Assembly (NCBI RefSeq): GCF_003425985.1
Contig: NZ_CP022985.1
Location: 2,960,001 to 3,024,000, forward strand
Direction: 5' to 3'
From: Mariniflexile sp. TRM1-10
Lineage (GTDB): Bacteria; Bacteroidota; Bacteroidia; Flavobacteriales; Flavobacteriaceae
DNA length: 64,000 bases
Part shown: one piece after another, positions 8,656-16,712 of the stretch
How positions within the stretch are numbered: the first letter of the stretch is position 1
Layout: every line of letters begins with the position of its first letter
Notes under the pieces: generated by a model
Databases searched by the model: none
Told to the model about the DNA's origin: nothing
Seen by the model: only the letters and a program-made list of their open reading frames with translations
Program-made: the position numbers and the translations under genes

Positions 8656-9339
8656 ATGAAAAATTATAATTTAAAAAACAATGTAATAAAAAGAATAATA
8701 TTGATTTCGTTATTTGTTGTGTCTACAAATGCTTTCCATGCCCAAACCTATGAAGTTGATTATTCAAATCCAGATATTACAATGGAAGATATGAATGTTG
8801 TATTGGAAACATTAAAAATGAATGTTTATAAATTTAGTCTTCACCTTCCAGATACCCTGAAATACAAAGTTTGTTTATTTTTAGAAGAATACGAAGACAA
8901 AGAAATGTTAAAAGAAAAAGTAATTTGGTGCACAACATCTCCCTATGTCACACTGAGAAATGGAGAAAGAATATCTAAGCCATTTGACGGAGCTAGATTT
9001 ATAGTTAAAGAAAATAAAGATGATTTTTTGTTAAATATTAGAATGGGAGATTTTGGGATACCTGACTATAAAGTGCCAATTGATTCCATTTACTCAAATA
9101 AACATATGTCAAGCAAGTTCACAATAGAAAACAACACGACCTTACAAGAAGGAAAGACTCCTTTAATTTTAATAGGTTCATCCTGGGAATCTACATCAAA
9201 AGATGGTTCAACTTCAATGTTAAGATTCTGTTTGGAAAAGGAATTAGCCCCTGATTATTCTAATGAAGCTTTCGATATGATGCCCCATTATTTTATAGTT
9301 GGGTTAAACGTAACTAAGCAAGAAGAAGAGGAGGATTAA
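8656..9339 (+). CDS. Secreted protein of unknown function, copy 1
   Basis: 227 residues with an N-terminal signal peptide ending near NAFHAQ. The mature part is charged, with two cysteines (KVCLFLEE, IWCTTS) and an acidic tail QEEEED. Not recognised. It is nearly identical to the gene at 11837-12520: one amino-acid change (Ser22 here, Pro22 there) and one synonymous change, within a duplicated block of about 1,010 bp. Confidence 0.8.
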   Translation: MKNYNLKNNVIKRIILISLFVVSTNAFHAQTYEVDYSNPDITMEDMNVVLETLKMNVYKFSLHLPDTLKYKVCLFLEEYEDKEMLKEKVIWCTTSPYVTLRNGERISKPFDGARFIVKENKDDFLLNIRMGDFGIPDYKVPIDSIYSNKHMSSKFTIENNTTLQEGKTPLILIGSSWESTSKDGSTSMLRFCLEKELAPDYSNEAFDMMPHYFIVGLNVTKQEEEED

Positions 9340-9343
9340 ATTT

Positions 9344-9557
9344 TATACGCTAACAATTTAAATGCCAGTGCATAAATGATATAACTACAATGGTGCTTTT
9401 GTTTGTTGTGGTTGTAAAAGATATATGTTTTGAAAGTTTTTATAACATTTATTTATATATTGCATGGGATAGGAATTTTCGTTGGTTTGAAGAAAGGGTG
9501 ATGGAGGGAGAAACCGATGAGAGCCAGATTTGCGGGTAGGGGCCATGGGTGTTACAG
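9344..9557 (+). repeat. attC-like site, B-type element with A-type fragment
   Basis: R''-like ACGCTAAC after the gene, a fragment of the A right half (GATATAACTACAATGG), then the B block (TTTTGAAAGTTTTTATAAC, TATATTGCAT, GGGAGAAACCGATGAG) ending in R' GTTACAG at 9551-9557. Confidence 0.6.
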
Positions 9558-9590
9558 ACAATTTTAAAGACAGACAAGACTTAAAGAAAT

Positions 9591-10262
9591 ATGGGATTAG
9601 ACATGCGACCAATGGGGAAACCCAAACCAGGATTTGAAAAAAGGTTCGTTGAAATATTTGAAATGGTTTCCCAAGACAAAATACCACAGCCGACATTTTT
9701 CGACAAGTTGAAAGGAAAAAAACTACCAACAAAGGACGAATTGTTACAAGAGTGGTTTGCAAACCAAATTCAAACCTATGAGACAATTAAAGCTCCAAGA
9801 GTTGGACGTGACAAAGAAGCAGACGAATGGATAAAAGCTAAATACAATGAACTAGAGCAAAAACCACCTTACAACGACTTTTTAAAAGAACACGAAGGAT
9901 ATTATGTTATAGAACTTGCAAAAGAACAAGACGGAGTTCCAGTTTATATAGCACTAGGACAAGACGAAAATGTATTTCGTGGAGAGTTTTTAAGGGACTG
10001 TGAAGACTTAATAGGTGAAGATTTAGTAAGTGAAGCGTGGAACACAAAAATGGCGACTGATACCTTAGACTATGGAAACAGACTGATGGAAGTAGCCGAC
10101 AAATTAGCTAAACAACATAAATTGCAATACTTAAAATCGCAACGACTTCCACCAGACACAGACGAAGACACAATTGAAAATAAATTGCATATTCTATTTT
10201 CGTTAGCAAAATGGTTAATTTTTTATGGTAAAAACGGACATGGATATGAAGCAGACTTTTGA
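9591..10262 (+). CDS. Conserved soluble protein of unknown function (MGLDMRP N-terminus)
   Basis: 223 residues, no signal or membrane segment, strongly charged, beginning MGLDMRPMGKPKPGFEKRF. I believe similar proteins with this opening occur in other Bacteroidota, but I do not know a function. Cassette cores 9552-9560 (TTACAGACA) and 10272-10280 (TGCCTGTAA) match 8 of 9. Confidence 0.75.
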   Translation: MGLDMRPMGKPKPGFEKRFVEIFEMVSQDKIPQPTFFDKLKGKKLPTKDELLQEWFANQIQTYETIKAPRVGRDKEADEWIKAKYNELEQKPPYNDFLKEHEGYYVIELAKEQDGVPVYIALGQDENVFRGEFLRDCEDLIGEDLVSEAWNTKMATDTLDYGNRLMEVADKLAKQHKLQYLKSQRLPPDTDEDTIENKLHILFSLAKWLIFYGKNGHGYEADF

Positions 10263-10271
10263 CAGAAAAAC

Positions 10272-10538
10272 TGCCTGTAATAACTAGCGTTCGTGTGGTC
10301 GGTACGACCCAACAAGAACGCCCTGTTGACTGAACCGGTTCTTGGCCCGTTAGACCAGCTCTTGAAGTCAGTGACTTCGTTGCAATATTAAAGAAAAAGT
10401 AAGCATATATAAGAAACTACATTTTGCAATAAGGCGTGTTTTTTTATTTAATAGCTTATTAAAAAGTAATATATTGCATACATAAAGAATATAACTACAA
10501 TTGAATAGCTGTTTGTTGTGGTTGTATGGGTGTTGTGT
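10272..10538 (+). repeat. attC-like site, family A2
   Basis: R'' TGCCTGTAA, AACTAGCG arm, GGTCG/CGACC hairpin, A2 middle (terminator stem partly decayed), shared right half and R' GTTGTGT at 10532-10538. Confidence 0.85.
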
Positions 10539-10561
10539 GCAAGCTTGAACTTAACTAATGA

Positions 10562-10942
10562 ATGAACTTTATAACTCAATTTTATGATAAATTATTTCTT
10601 AGGTTTTATAAGCTTGGAAAGCCTGGAGGTGAACCAAAGGTACTTGCTATGATTTTGACCAGTACAATTCAAGCAACTAATATTCTATTGATTTTGACCT
10701 TCCTCGTATTTATCTTTGACATAGAATATCTGATTGACAAGTTGCCTCTGACTTCGATTCTAATGTTTGGTGGAAGTATAATTTTTAATTTTTATAGATA
10801 TCAAATTAATGGACAAACAGAAATTTTGATAGAGAAAGGAATTGAAATTAAAAATATTACAATCTTATTGAGCATAATATTTTTATTTATATCGATGGTA
10901 TTTCCTTTGATTATGATATATCTTTTCAATGAAGTTTTTTAA
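10562..10942 (+). CDS. Small multi-helix membrane protein
   Basis: 126 residues with three likely transmembrane segments (about 35-57, 67-80 and 98-122). No motif recognised. ATG at 10562 lies 30 bases inside the cassette. Cores 10532-10540 and 10951-10959 are perfect reverse complements (9 of 9). Confidence 0.7.
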   Translation: MNFITQFYDKLFLRFYKLGKPGGEPKVLAMILTSTIQATNILLILTFLVFIFDIEYLIDKLPLTSILMFGGSIIFNFYRYQINGQTEILIEKGIEIKNITILLSIIFLFISMVFPLIMIYLFNEVF

Positions 10943-10950
10943 AAAAGCCA

Positions 10951-11084
10951 GCACACAACACCGTGTAACCCGCATTGCTTCTGATTTTCCTCATCGGAAA
11001 ATCCTTGCAAGAGCGAAAGCCCGTTCTTTTTAACTATTTTAGAGACCAAAACCAAGCAACGACAGGTTACACAAACCGTTAGTC
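10951..11084 (+). repeat. attC-like site, short classical form
   Basis: R'' GCACACAAC, L'' GTGTAACC, inner hairpin GATTTTCC-TCAT-CGGAAAATC, L' GGTTACAC (exact reverse complement of L''), R' GTTAGTC at 11078-11084. At 134 bp it looks like a textbook attC and is the clearest single piece of structural evidence. Confidence 0.9.
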
Positions 11085-11096
11085 AACATTTGAGAA

Positions 11097-11627
11097 ATGA
11101 CCGAAAATCAACTAAAATCTGATAAACAATATGCTGCTTATCTTGCAAGAAAGTTTTTTAGCGGACAAATTTCAAAACGGGAAATTTTAGATCAGTTTCC
11201 TGAATATGCAAAGGATTTTAAAATGAGACTTTTATTTGACCGAATTAAGAAAAAACCAAGACAAAGTTGGTTTTTCGGAGTTTCAAAAAAAACGTATGAA
11301 AAATTTATAATTGAAACCTATGAAATAATTGAAGACTTGGAATCTGAAAAATTTAGATTAAAGACAATGAAAAGGCTCTTCCAAGAATTATGGCTTCAAT
11401 CGACTAATAGCTCTGAACCAATTCAATGTATGTCCATTTTATTACACGAAGTAGCTAAATCAACGACCAATTCTAAAGAGGAAATAAGAAGATACTTAAA
11501 TTTACTCATTAGTAAAAAATATATAAATAGAATATCAGACAAACCACTACTTTATGAATTTACTGAAAGCGGAAAGGAAATAAAAACTGACTTGGATATT
11601 GAAAAAATAATAAAAAACGTTGCCTAA
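11097..11627 (+). CDS. Soluble protein with possible winged-helix C-terminus
   Basis: 176 residues. The C-terminal third (KEEIRRYLNLLISKKYINRI, then YEFTESGKEI) looks like the recognition helix and wing of a winged-helix fold, which would suggest DNA binding, but the N-terminal half is unrecognised. The stop codon is in GCCTAAG, the R'' core of the following attC. Confidence 0.65.
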   Translation: MTENQLKSDKQYAAYLARKFFSGQISKREILDQFPEYAKDFKMRLLFDRIKKKPRQSWFFGVSKKTYEKFIIETYEIIEDLESEKFRLKTMKRLFQELWLQSTNSSEPIQCMSILLHEVAKSTTNSKEEIRRYLNLLISKKYINRISDKPLLYEFTESGKEIKTDLDIEKIIKNVA

Positions 11628-11775
11628 GCCGTGTATAAAAAATTGCTAGTTTTAGCTAACACAAAGTTGGTTGCCTGTTTGCCGGCTTCCGATTTTCCTT
11701 CGGACACGAGCTCAGCGAACTGGCGAAGCAAAATCCTCACCCACAAACACACAGCTTTACACGAAATCGTTGTGC
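11621..11775 (+). repeat. attC-like site, family C (second copy)
   Basis: R''-like GCCTAAG overlapping the stop codon, then the same C-type sequence as at 8455-8594, ending in R' GTTGTGC at 11769-11775. Confidence 0.7.
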
Positions 11776-11836
11776 GGAAGCATGACCAACACAAACTACC
11801 GATTACTACATAAAACAAACATCTTAAATTTTAAAT

Positions 11837-12520
11837 ATGAAAAATTATAATTTAAAAAACAATGTAATAAAAAGAATAATATTGATTTCGTTATTTGTTG
11901 TGCCTACAAATGCTTTCCATGCCCAAACCTATGAAGTTGATTACTCAAATCCAGATATTACAATGGAAGATATGAATGTTGTATTGGAAACATTAAAAAT
12001 GAATGTTTATAAATTTAGTCTTCACCTTCCAGATACCCTGAAATACAAAGTTTGTTTATTTTTAGAAGAATACGAAGACAAAGAAATGTTAAAAGAAAAA
12101 GTAATTTGGTGCACAACATCTCCCTATGTCACACTGAGAAATGGAGAAAGAATATCTAAGCCATTTGACGGAGCTAGATTTATAGTTAAAGAAAATAAAG
12201 ATGATTTTTTGTTAAATATTAGAATGGGAGATTTTGGGATACCTGACTATAAAGTGCCAATTGATTCCATTTACTCAAATAAACATATGTCAAGCAAGTT
12301 CACAATAGAAAACAACACGACCTTACAAGAAGGAAAGACTCCTTTAATTTTAATAGGTTCATCCTGGGAATCTACATCAAAAGATGGTTCAACTTCAATG
12401 TTAAGATTCTGTTTGGAAAAGGAATTAGCCCCTGATTATTCTAATGAAGCTTTCGATATGATGCCCCATTATTTTATAGTTGGGTTAAACGTAACTAAGC
12501 AAGAAGAAGAGGAGGATTAA
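11837..12520 (+). CDS. Secreted protein of unknown function, copy 2
   Basis: 227 residues, near-identical to the product of 8656-9339 (Pro22 in place of Ser22). Same signal peptide and acidic tail. The matching sequence extends about 200 bases upstream into the C-type attC and about 125 bases downstream, so a whole unit was copied. Confidence 0.8.
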   Translation: MKNYNLKNNVIKRIILISLFVVPTNAFHAQTYEVDYSNPDITMEDMNVVLETLKMNVYKFSLHLPDTLKYKVCLFLEEYEDKEMLKEKVIWCTTSPYVTLRNGERISKPFDGARFIVKENKDDFLLNIRMGDFGIPDYKVPIDSIYSNKHMSSKFTIENNTTLQEGKTPLILIGSSWESTSKDGSTSMLRFCLEKELAPDYSNEAFDMMPHYFIVGLNVTKQEEEED

Positions 12521-12527
12521 ATTTTAT

Positions 12528-12868
12528 ACGCTAACAATTTAAATGCCAGTGCATAAATGATATAACTACAATGGTGCTTTTGTTTGTTGTGGTTGTAAAA
12601 GATATATGTTTTGAAAGTTTTTATAACATTTATTTATATATTGCACGGTATAGGAATTTTCGTTGTTTTGGAAAAAGGGTGAGAGAGGGAGAAACTGATG
12701 AGAGCCAGATTTGTGGGTAGGAGCCATGGGTGTTAGGGTGTAATGGACTGGAGCGCATAAAACAGGGGTTCTTATAAAACTATAATTAAAAACGTATATA
12801 GTATTGCATATATAGACAGTATAACTACAATTGTATGGCTGTTAGTTGTGGTTGTATGGGTGTTGTAG
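12528..12868 (+). repeat. attC-like sites, B-type then A-type
   Basis: The first 118 bases match the end of the other copy of the duplicated unit. A first R'-like GTTAGGG is at about 12731, then 80 bases without a gene, then a divergent A right half ending in R' GTTGTAG (12862-12868). A gene-less mini-cassette between two sites is the simplest reading. Confidence 0.55.
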
Positions 12869-12874
12869 ACAATT

Positions 12875-14008
12875 ATGAAAAAAATATTGCTAACATTAAT
12901 AATTTGCCTTTTGAGTGTAATTAATTATGCCCAAGAAAACATTACGTCTGAATTAGAAAAGGCGTACGGAGAAGAAAAATATGATTTGATAATTTCCGAG
13001 CATTCTGACAAAGTAAGCGAATACCCAGCGAAAGCGATTTACTATGTTGCTGTGGCTTATTATATGAAAGCGAATGACAATAAAGTATTGGAATTAATGG
13101 ATTTGTCAATACAAAAGGACAAAACCGACCCTGATACGTATTTCATTAAGGGTATGACTTTTAATTATATAGGGCAATTCGACAAAGCGATAGAATCTTT
13201 CAACAAAGCTATTGAACTGGACTCAACAAACTCAAACTATTTTAGTGGTTTGGGAGATTCATATTTTAGTCAAGAAAAATATGACAAGGCACTTTCCGTA
13301 TATCGGACAGCAACAGAAAAAAACGAACCGATTGACCGACCATTCACAATGATTCCGCAAATTTATGCGGAATTGAACCAACCTGAAAAAGCTTTGGAGG
13401 CGTTCTATAAATCAAAAGCTACAATTTCAAAAGAATCGGATTCATACATAAACGCGTTATACAATATTGGACTTTATGAGTATCTAAATAAGGAATATAA
13501 CAAATCCGAAATTGCATTTAAAGAATTGATAGAATTAGTGCCAAATGACTATCATTCTCATGCTAAACTAATTCAAGTTTATTATGGCAAAAAAGAGTAC
13601 GAAAAAGCAAAACCACTTAAAGATATGCTTTACAAAGCTTATGAACAAGGAAAATTAACAGACAATCTTAAAAGTATGTTTTGTTTTGACCAATTCGAGT
13701 GGAATGGAAAGCTGATTTTTGCTTATGAACGATTTGCAGTTAAAGAAGGAGAATTATATTATAAGCATATATTCTATGTTCCTAATGAAAAAGGAGAAAC
13801 TGAATTTACGATACAAACGGAAAATTCACCAATTTCTGTAGAATTGGGCGGCCCAAAATATGCAGTTGGAATGGATAGAAATGGAACTCATTCCACTTTT
13901 GTTTTCATTGATGAGAATTTTAAGTATGATGACTTAAAAAAAATAGTTATAAAAATTATTGATAAACAAATAGAACCTTCAGCCAGTTCAAGAAAAGGAA
14001 AAAAATAA
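12875..14008 (+). CDS. Secreted TPR-repeat protein
   Basis: 377 residues with a signal peptide (MKKILLTLIICLLSVINYAQ). Residues about 60-240 hold at least four tetratricopeptide-like helical pairs, the clearest being TYFIKGMTFNYIGQFDKAIE and the following FNKAIELDSTN. The C-terminal 120 residues form a separate beta-rich domain. Likely a periplasmic or outer-membrane scaffold; function unknown. Only six bases lie between R' and ATG. Confidence 0.8.
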   Translation: MKKILLTLIICLLSVINYAQENITSELEKAYGEEKYDLIISEHSDKVSEYPAKAIYYVAVAYYMKANDNKVLELMDLSIQKDKTDPDTYFIKGMTFNYIGQFDKAIESFNKAIELDSTNSNYFSGLGDSYFSQEKYDKALSVYRTATEKNEPIDRPFTMIPQIYAELNQPEKALEAFYKSKATISKESDSYINALYNIGLYEYLNKEYNKSEIAFKELIELVPNDYHSHAKLIQVYYGKKEYEKAKPLKDMLYKAYEQGKLTDNLKSMFCFDQFEWNGKLIFAYERFAVKEGELYYKHIFYVPNEKGETEFTIQTENSPISVELGGPKYAVGMDRNGTHSTFVFIDENFKYDDLKKIVIKIIDKQIEPSASSRKGKK

Positions 14009-14009
14009 C

Positions 14010-14279
14010 TGTGGGTAATAACTAAACGTTCGTGTGGTCGGTACGACCCAACATGAACGCCCTGTTGACTGAACTGGTTTTTAGCTCGTTAGATTAGCTC
14101 TTTGGTGTCTGCGTCTTCTTAGCAATATTAAAGCTAAAGTAAGTATATATAAGAGACTACATTTTTACAGTAAGGTGTAGTTTTTTATTTAATGGCTTAT
14201 TAAAAAGTAATATATTGCATGTATAAAGAATATAACTACAATTGAATAGCTGTTTGTTGTGGTTAGACAATTGTTAGGC
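14010..14279 (+). repeat. attC-like site, family A2
   Basis: Left core TGTGGGTAA matches the cassette start poorly, which suggests a swapped attC. GCG-type hairpin, terminator, shared right half and a canonical R' GTTAGGC (14273-14279). Confidence 0.8.
14156..14186 (+). terminator. intrinsic terminator inside attC (A2 type)
   Basis: ACTACA/TGTAGT stem followed by six T residues. Confidence 0.65.
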
Positions 14280-14284
14280 AACAT

Positions 14285-15310
14285 ATGAAAAAAACATTCG
14301 GAATATTATTTACAATTTGCCTGTTGTTGTTTAATTGTTCTAAATCGGCAGACAATTCTGACCGTAAAAGTGACCTGTCAAATTATGATTTTAATGGAAA
14401 AATAAAATCTGTAAAATCTGAACTTTTCAATCTAATTATAGAGAAAGACACTTTTAAAATCGGAGAAAAAATAAATTCACTTGCATTTGACCGAAATTAT
14501 CTTCTTGAATTTAATGAACTCGGAAACTTGACTTCAATGAAAGAGTTTCTTTCCAATGGTAAAGTAATTAACGAAGAAATCTACACTTACGATAAAAATG
14601 ACCTATTAATTAAAAGAAAGGAAATTGATAATTATGGTAAAGGTTCATTTTTAGACTTCGAATTTAATTATGACACTAAAGACAGTTTGACTCGCATTTT
14701 AATATCCAGCGATGGATTTAAAAGAGTTCTAAAAATTGAGCGAGATAGCAATAATCGCCCAATAAAAAGAGAAACAATTCAAAATGATACAGTCCAATTG
14801 ACTTACATTGTAAAATATGACCAAAAGAACAATTTGATTTCTGAAAGTCAATTTAGATATAAAAACGTACCAGTAAAATTAATCGAAAGAAGTTTTAATA
14901 ATCGAAATCTGAAAGAAACAGAAAAGGTTACCGAGTATAGAACTTGGGACACAATCAGAATAGAAAACAAATACTTTTATGATAAGAACAATAAACTAAG
15001 CGTTGAGAAATTCAATATAGAAAACGATTCAACCTTTGACGAAACAAAAAATAAATATTACAAAAACGGAGAACTAAAGGAGTCAATTACAGAAATTGGA
15101 GATAATGAATTCGCTCTTATAGAAATAAATCTATATAATGAAAATGGGGATTTGTTTAAAAAAACGGTCAAAACAAGTGACGGAAAAACGAACGATGTTT
15201 GGATGTATGATTTTAAATACGATTTAGAAAATAATTGGATTGAAAAAATTGAATTTAAAAACGATAAACCGTTAAGAATAGTAAAACGGACAATTGAATA
15301 TTATAAATAA
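14285..15310 (+). CDS. Lipoprotein with YD-like repeats
   Basis: 341 residues. Lipoprotein signal (LFTICLLLFNCSKS). The mature part consists of beta-hairpin-like repeats of the type Y-x-Y-D-K-N-x-L-x-x-x (TYDKNDLLIKR, KYDQKNNLISE, FYDKNNKLSVE, LYNENGDLFKK), resembling YD/RHS-type repeats of cell-surface proteins. Cores 14273-14282 and 15316-15325 are perfect over 10 bases and include the canonical GTTAGGC/GCCTAAC pair. Confidence 0.8.
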   Translation: MKKTFGILFTICLLLFNCSKSADNSDRKSDLSNYDFNGKIKSVKSELFNLIIEKDTFKIGEKINSLAFDRNYLLEFNELGNLTSMKEFLSNGKVINEEIYTYDKNDLLIKRKEIDNYGKGSFLDFEFNYDTKDSLTRILISSDGFKRVLKIERDSNNRPIKRETIQNDTVQLTYIVKYDQKNNLISESQFRYKNVPVKLIERSFNNRNLKETEKVTEYRTWDTIRIENKYFYDKNNKLSVEKFNIENDSTFDETKNKYYKNGELKESITEIGDNEFALIEINLYNENGDLFKKTVKTSDGKTNDVWMYDFKYDLENNWIEKIEFKNDKPLRIVKRTIEYYK

Positions 15311-15315
15311 AATAC

Positions 15316-15564
15316 GTTGCCTAACACCGTATCCTATGAAAAGCACTGGCCTAGTTCCCAAAGTTAATATTTATTTTTAATTATCAGCTTTAAGAAGGCT
15401 ATGGCTTAGCAGCAATATAAAAGGAAAGCATATATAAGAAACTACATTATTCAATAAGTGTAGTTTTTTTATGTAAATACCTTATTAAAAAGTAATATAT
15501 TGCATACATAAACGATATAACTACGATGGGATTGCTGTTTGTTGTGGTTGTATGAGTGTTATAA
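15316..15564 (+). repeat. attC-like site, A2-like
   Basis: R'' GTTGCCTAAC (15316-15325), a left arm ACCGTATCCTATGAAAAGC shared with 23,564-23,582, terminator, shared right half, R' GTTATAA at 15558-15564. Confidence 0.85.
15439..15468 (+). terminator. intrinsic terminator inside attC (A2 type)
   Basis: Perfect 8-bp stem AAACTACA/TGTAGTTT with an unrelated loop, followed by T residues. Confidence 0.7.
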
Positions 15565-15576
15565 AAAAAATATTAC

Positions 15577-16488
15577 ATGAAAAAACTACTAAGAAATTTT
15601 ACTGTCCTTTTACTATTATTGGATACCAGTTCAGCAATTGCCCAAATAAATCGAAATGTTGAAAATTTGATTTCTACAGAGAGTTATAATTTATATAAAC
15701 CAAACAAAATTGAAGCTGTTTTAATATTATTTGGTGGTTTTACAGAAAACGGAGAAATGATTGAAAATGAATTTAAAATAACAGACATGGCTCTAGAAAT
15801 GAATACTGCAGTTATCTATATGAATTTTAATAGAATACTTTGGTTGGAAGAATCTGAAAAAGTGAATTTAGGGAATGACTTAAAACTTTTATTTAGTTCA
15901 AACAATATCCCTAAAAATAAAATTGTAATTGGCGGGTTGTCTTCCGGTGGTAGTTTGGCTTTACTTATTAGTGATTTTCTAACCAAGAATTCTGATTTTG
16001 ACATTAAACCAACTGGGGTATTCTTAGTTGATTCACCAATTGACCTCGCAGCATTATACAGGATTACAGAGGAAAATATAACAAATAATTTTTCTGAAGC
16101 ATCTGTAGGTGAAAGTACTTTCATTCATAATTATTTCAAAAGTAAACTTGGTAATCCCAACGAAGAAATAAAATTATATGAGAAATATTCAGCTTTTACT
16201 TTCGAAACGAGTAATTATAAAAATATTGAAAACCTTAAAAATACTAATCTTAGATTTTATTCTGAGCCAGATAAAGAATGGTGGAAAAAGAATATGGGTG
16301 TTGAATACGAGCAAATGAATGCTTTTCACATAGAAAGATTATCTAAGTTTTTAAAAGATAATAATTATAAATATTTAGATTATATCACTACTAAAAATAA
16401 GGGATACAGATCTAATGGTGAACGCAATCCACATAGCTGGTCTATAATTGATAAAAAAGATTTGTTAGAGTGGACACATGGGGAATAA
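15577..16488 (+). CDS. Secreted alpha/beta-hydrolase-like protein
   Basis: 303 residues with a signal peptide. Residues about 45-150 fit an alpha/beta hydrolase core: AVLILFGGF as a first strand and oxyanion region, then IVIGGLSSGGSLALL, whose G-x-S-x-G nucleophile elbow would carry the catalytic serine. An acid in GVFLVDSP and a late histidine (about NPHSW) are possible partners. Substrate unknown; an esterase or peptidase are both possible. Cores 15558 and 16493 match 8 of 10. Confidence 0.75.
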   Translation: MKKLLRNFTVLLLLLDTSSAIAQINRNVENLISTESYNLYKPNKIEAVLILFGGFTENGEMIENEFKITDMALEMNTAVIYMNFNRILWLEESEKVNLGNDLKLLFSSNNIPKNKIVIGGLSSGGSLALLISDFLTKNSDFDIKPTGVFLVDSPIDLAALYRITEENITNNFSEASVGESTFIHNYFKSKLGNPNEEIKLYEKYSAFTFETSNYKNIENLKNTNLRFYSEPDKEWWKKNMGVEYEQMNAFHIERLSKFLKDNNYKYLDYITTKNKGYRSNGERNPHSWSIIDKKDLLEWTHGE

Positions 16489-16492
16489 TAAC

Positions 16493-16699
16493 TATTTACA
16501 ACACAGGTACAATGTGTATAAAACATAGCTAATAAGTGCTAAATCGGAAGGTTAGTCCTTATTTAAAAAGACCGCCAAATTTTTAAATTTGGCTTTTAAA
16601 AATATTAAGTTAAAAACAAAACATAAAAATCCGACTCTGTGTTAATCCGAAAAGTTAGCGCCTTTTTAAATGCTACGTTTCATACACTAACCATTAACT
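16493..16699 (+). repeat. attC-like site, distinct type
   Basis: R'' TATTTACAAC (16493-16502). The interior contains CCAAATTTTTAAATTTGG and inverted repeats, not the A blocks. R' is ATTAACTAC (16693-16701), with A in place of the usual G. Confidence 0.65.
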
Positions 16700-16712
16700 A
16701 CAATTTAAAAAA

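Noticed and set aside
8335..11818. Open frames 8335-8637 and 11624-11818 on the minus strand and 11631-11813 on the plus strand
   Set aside because: They lie in the C-type attC sequence that is part of the duplicated block; no codon bias or known domain.
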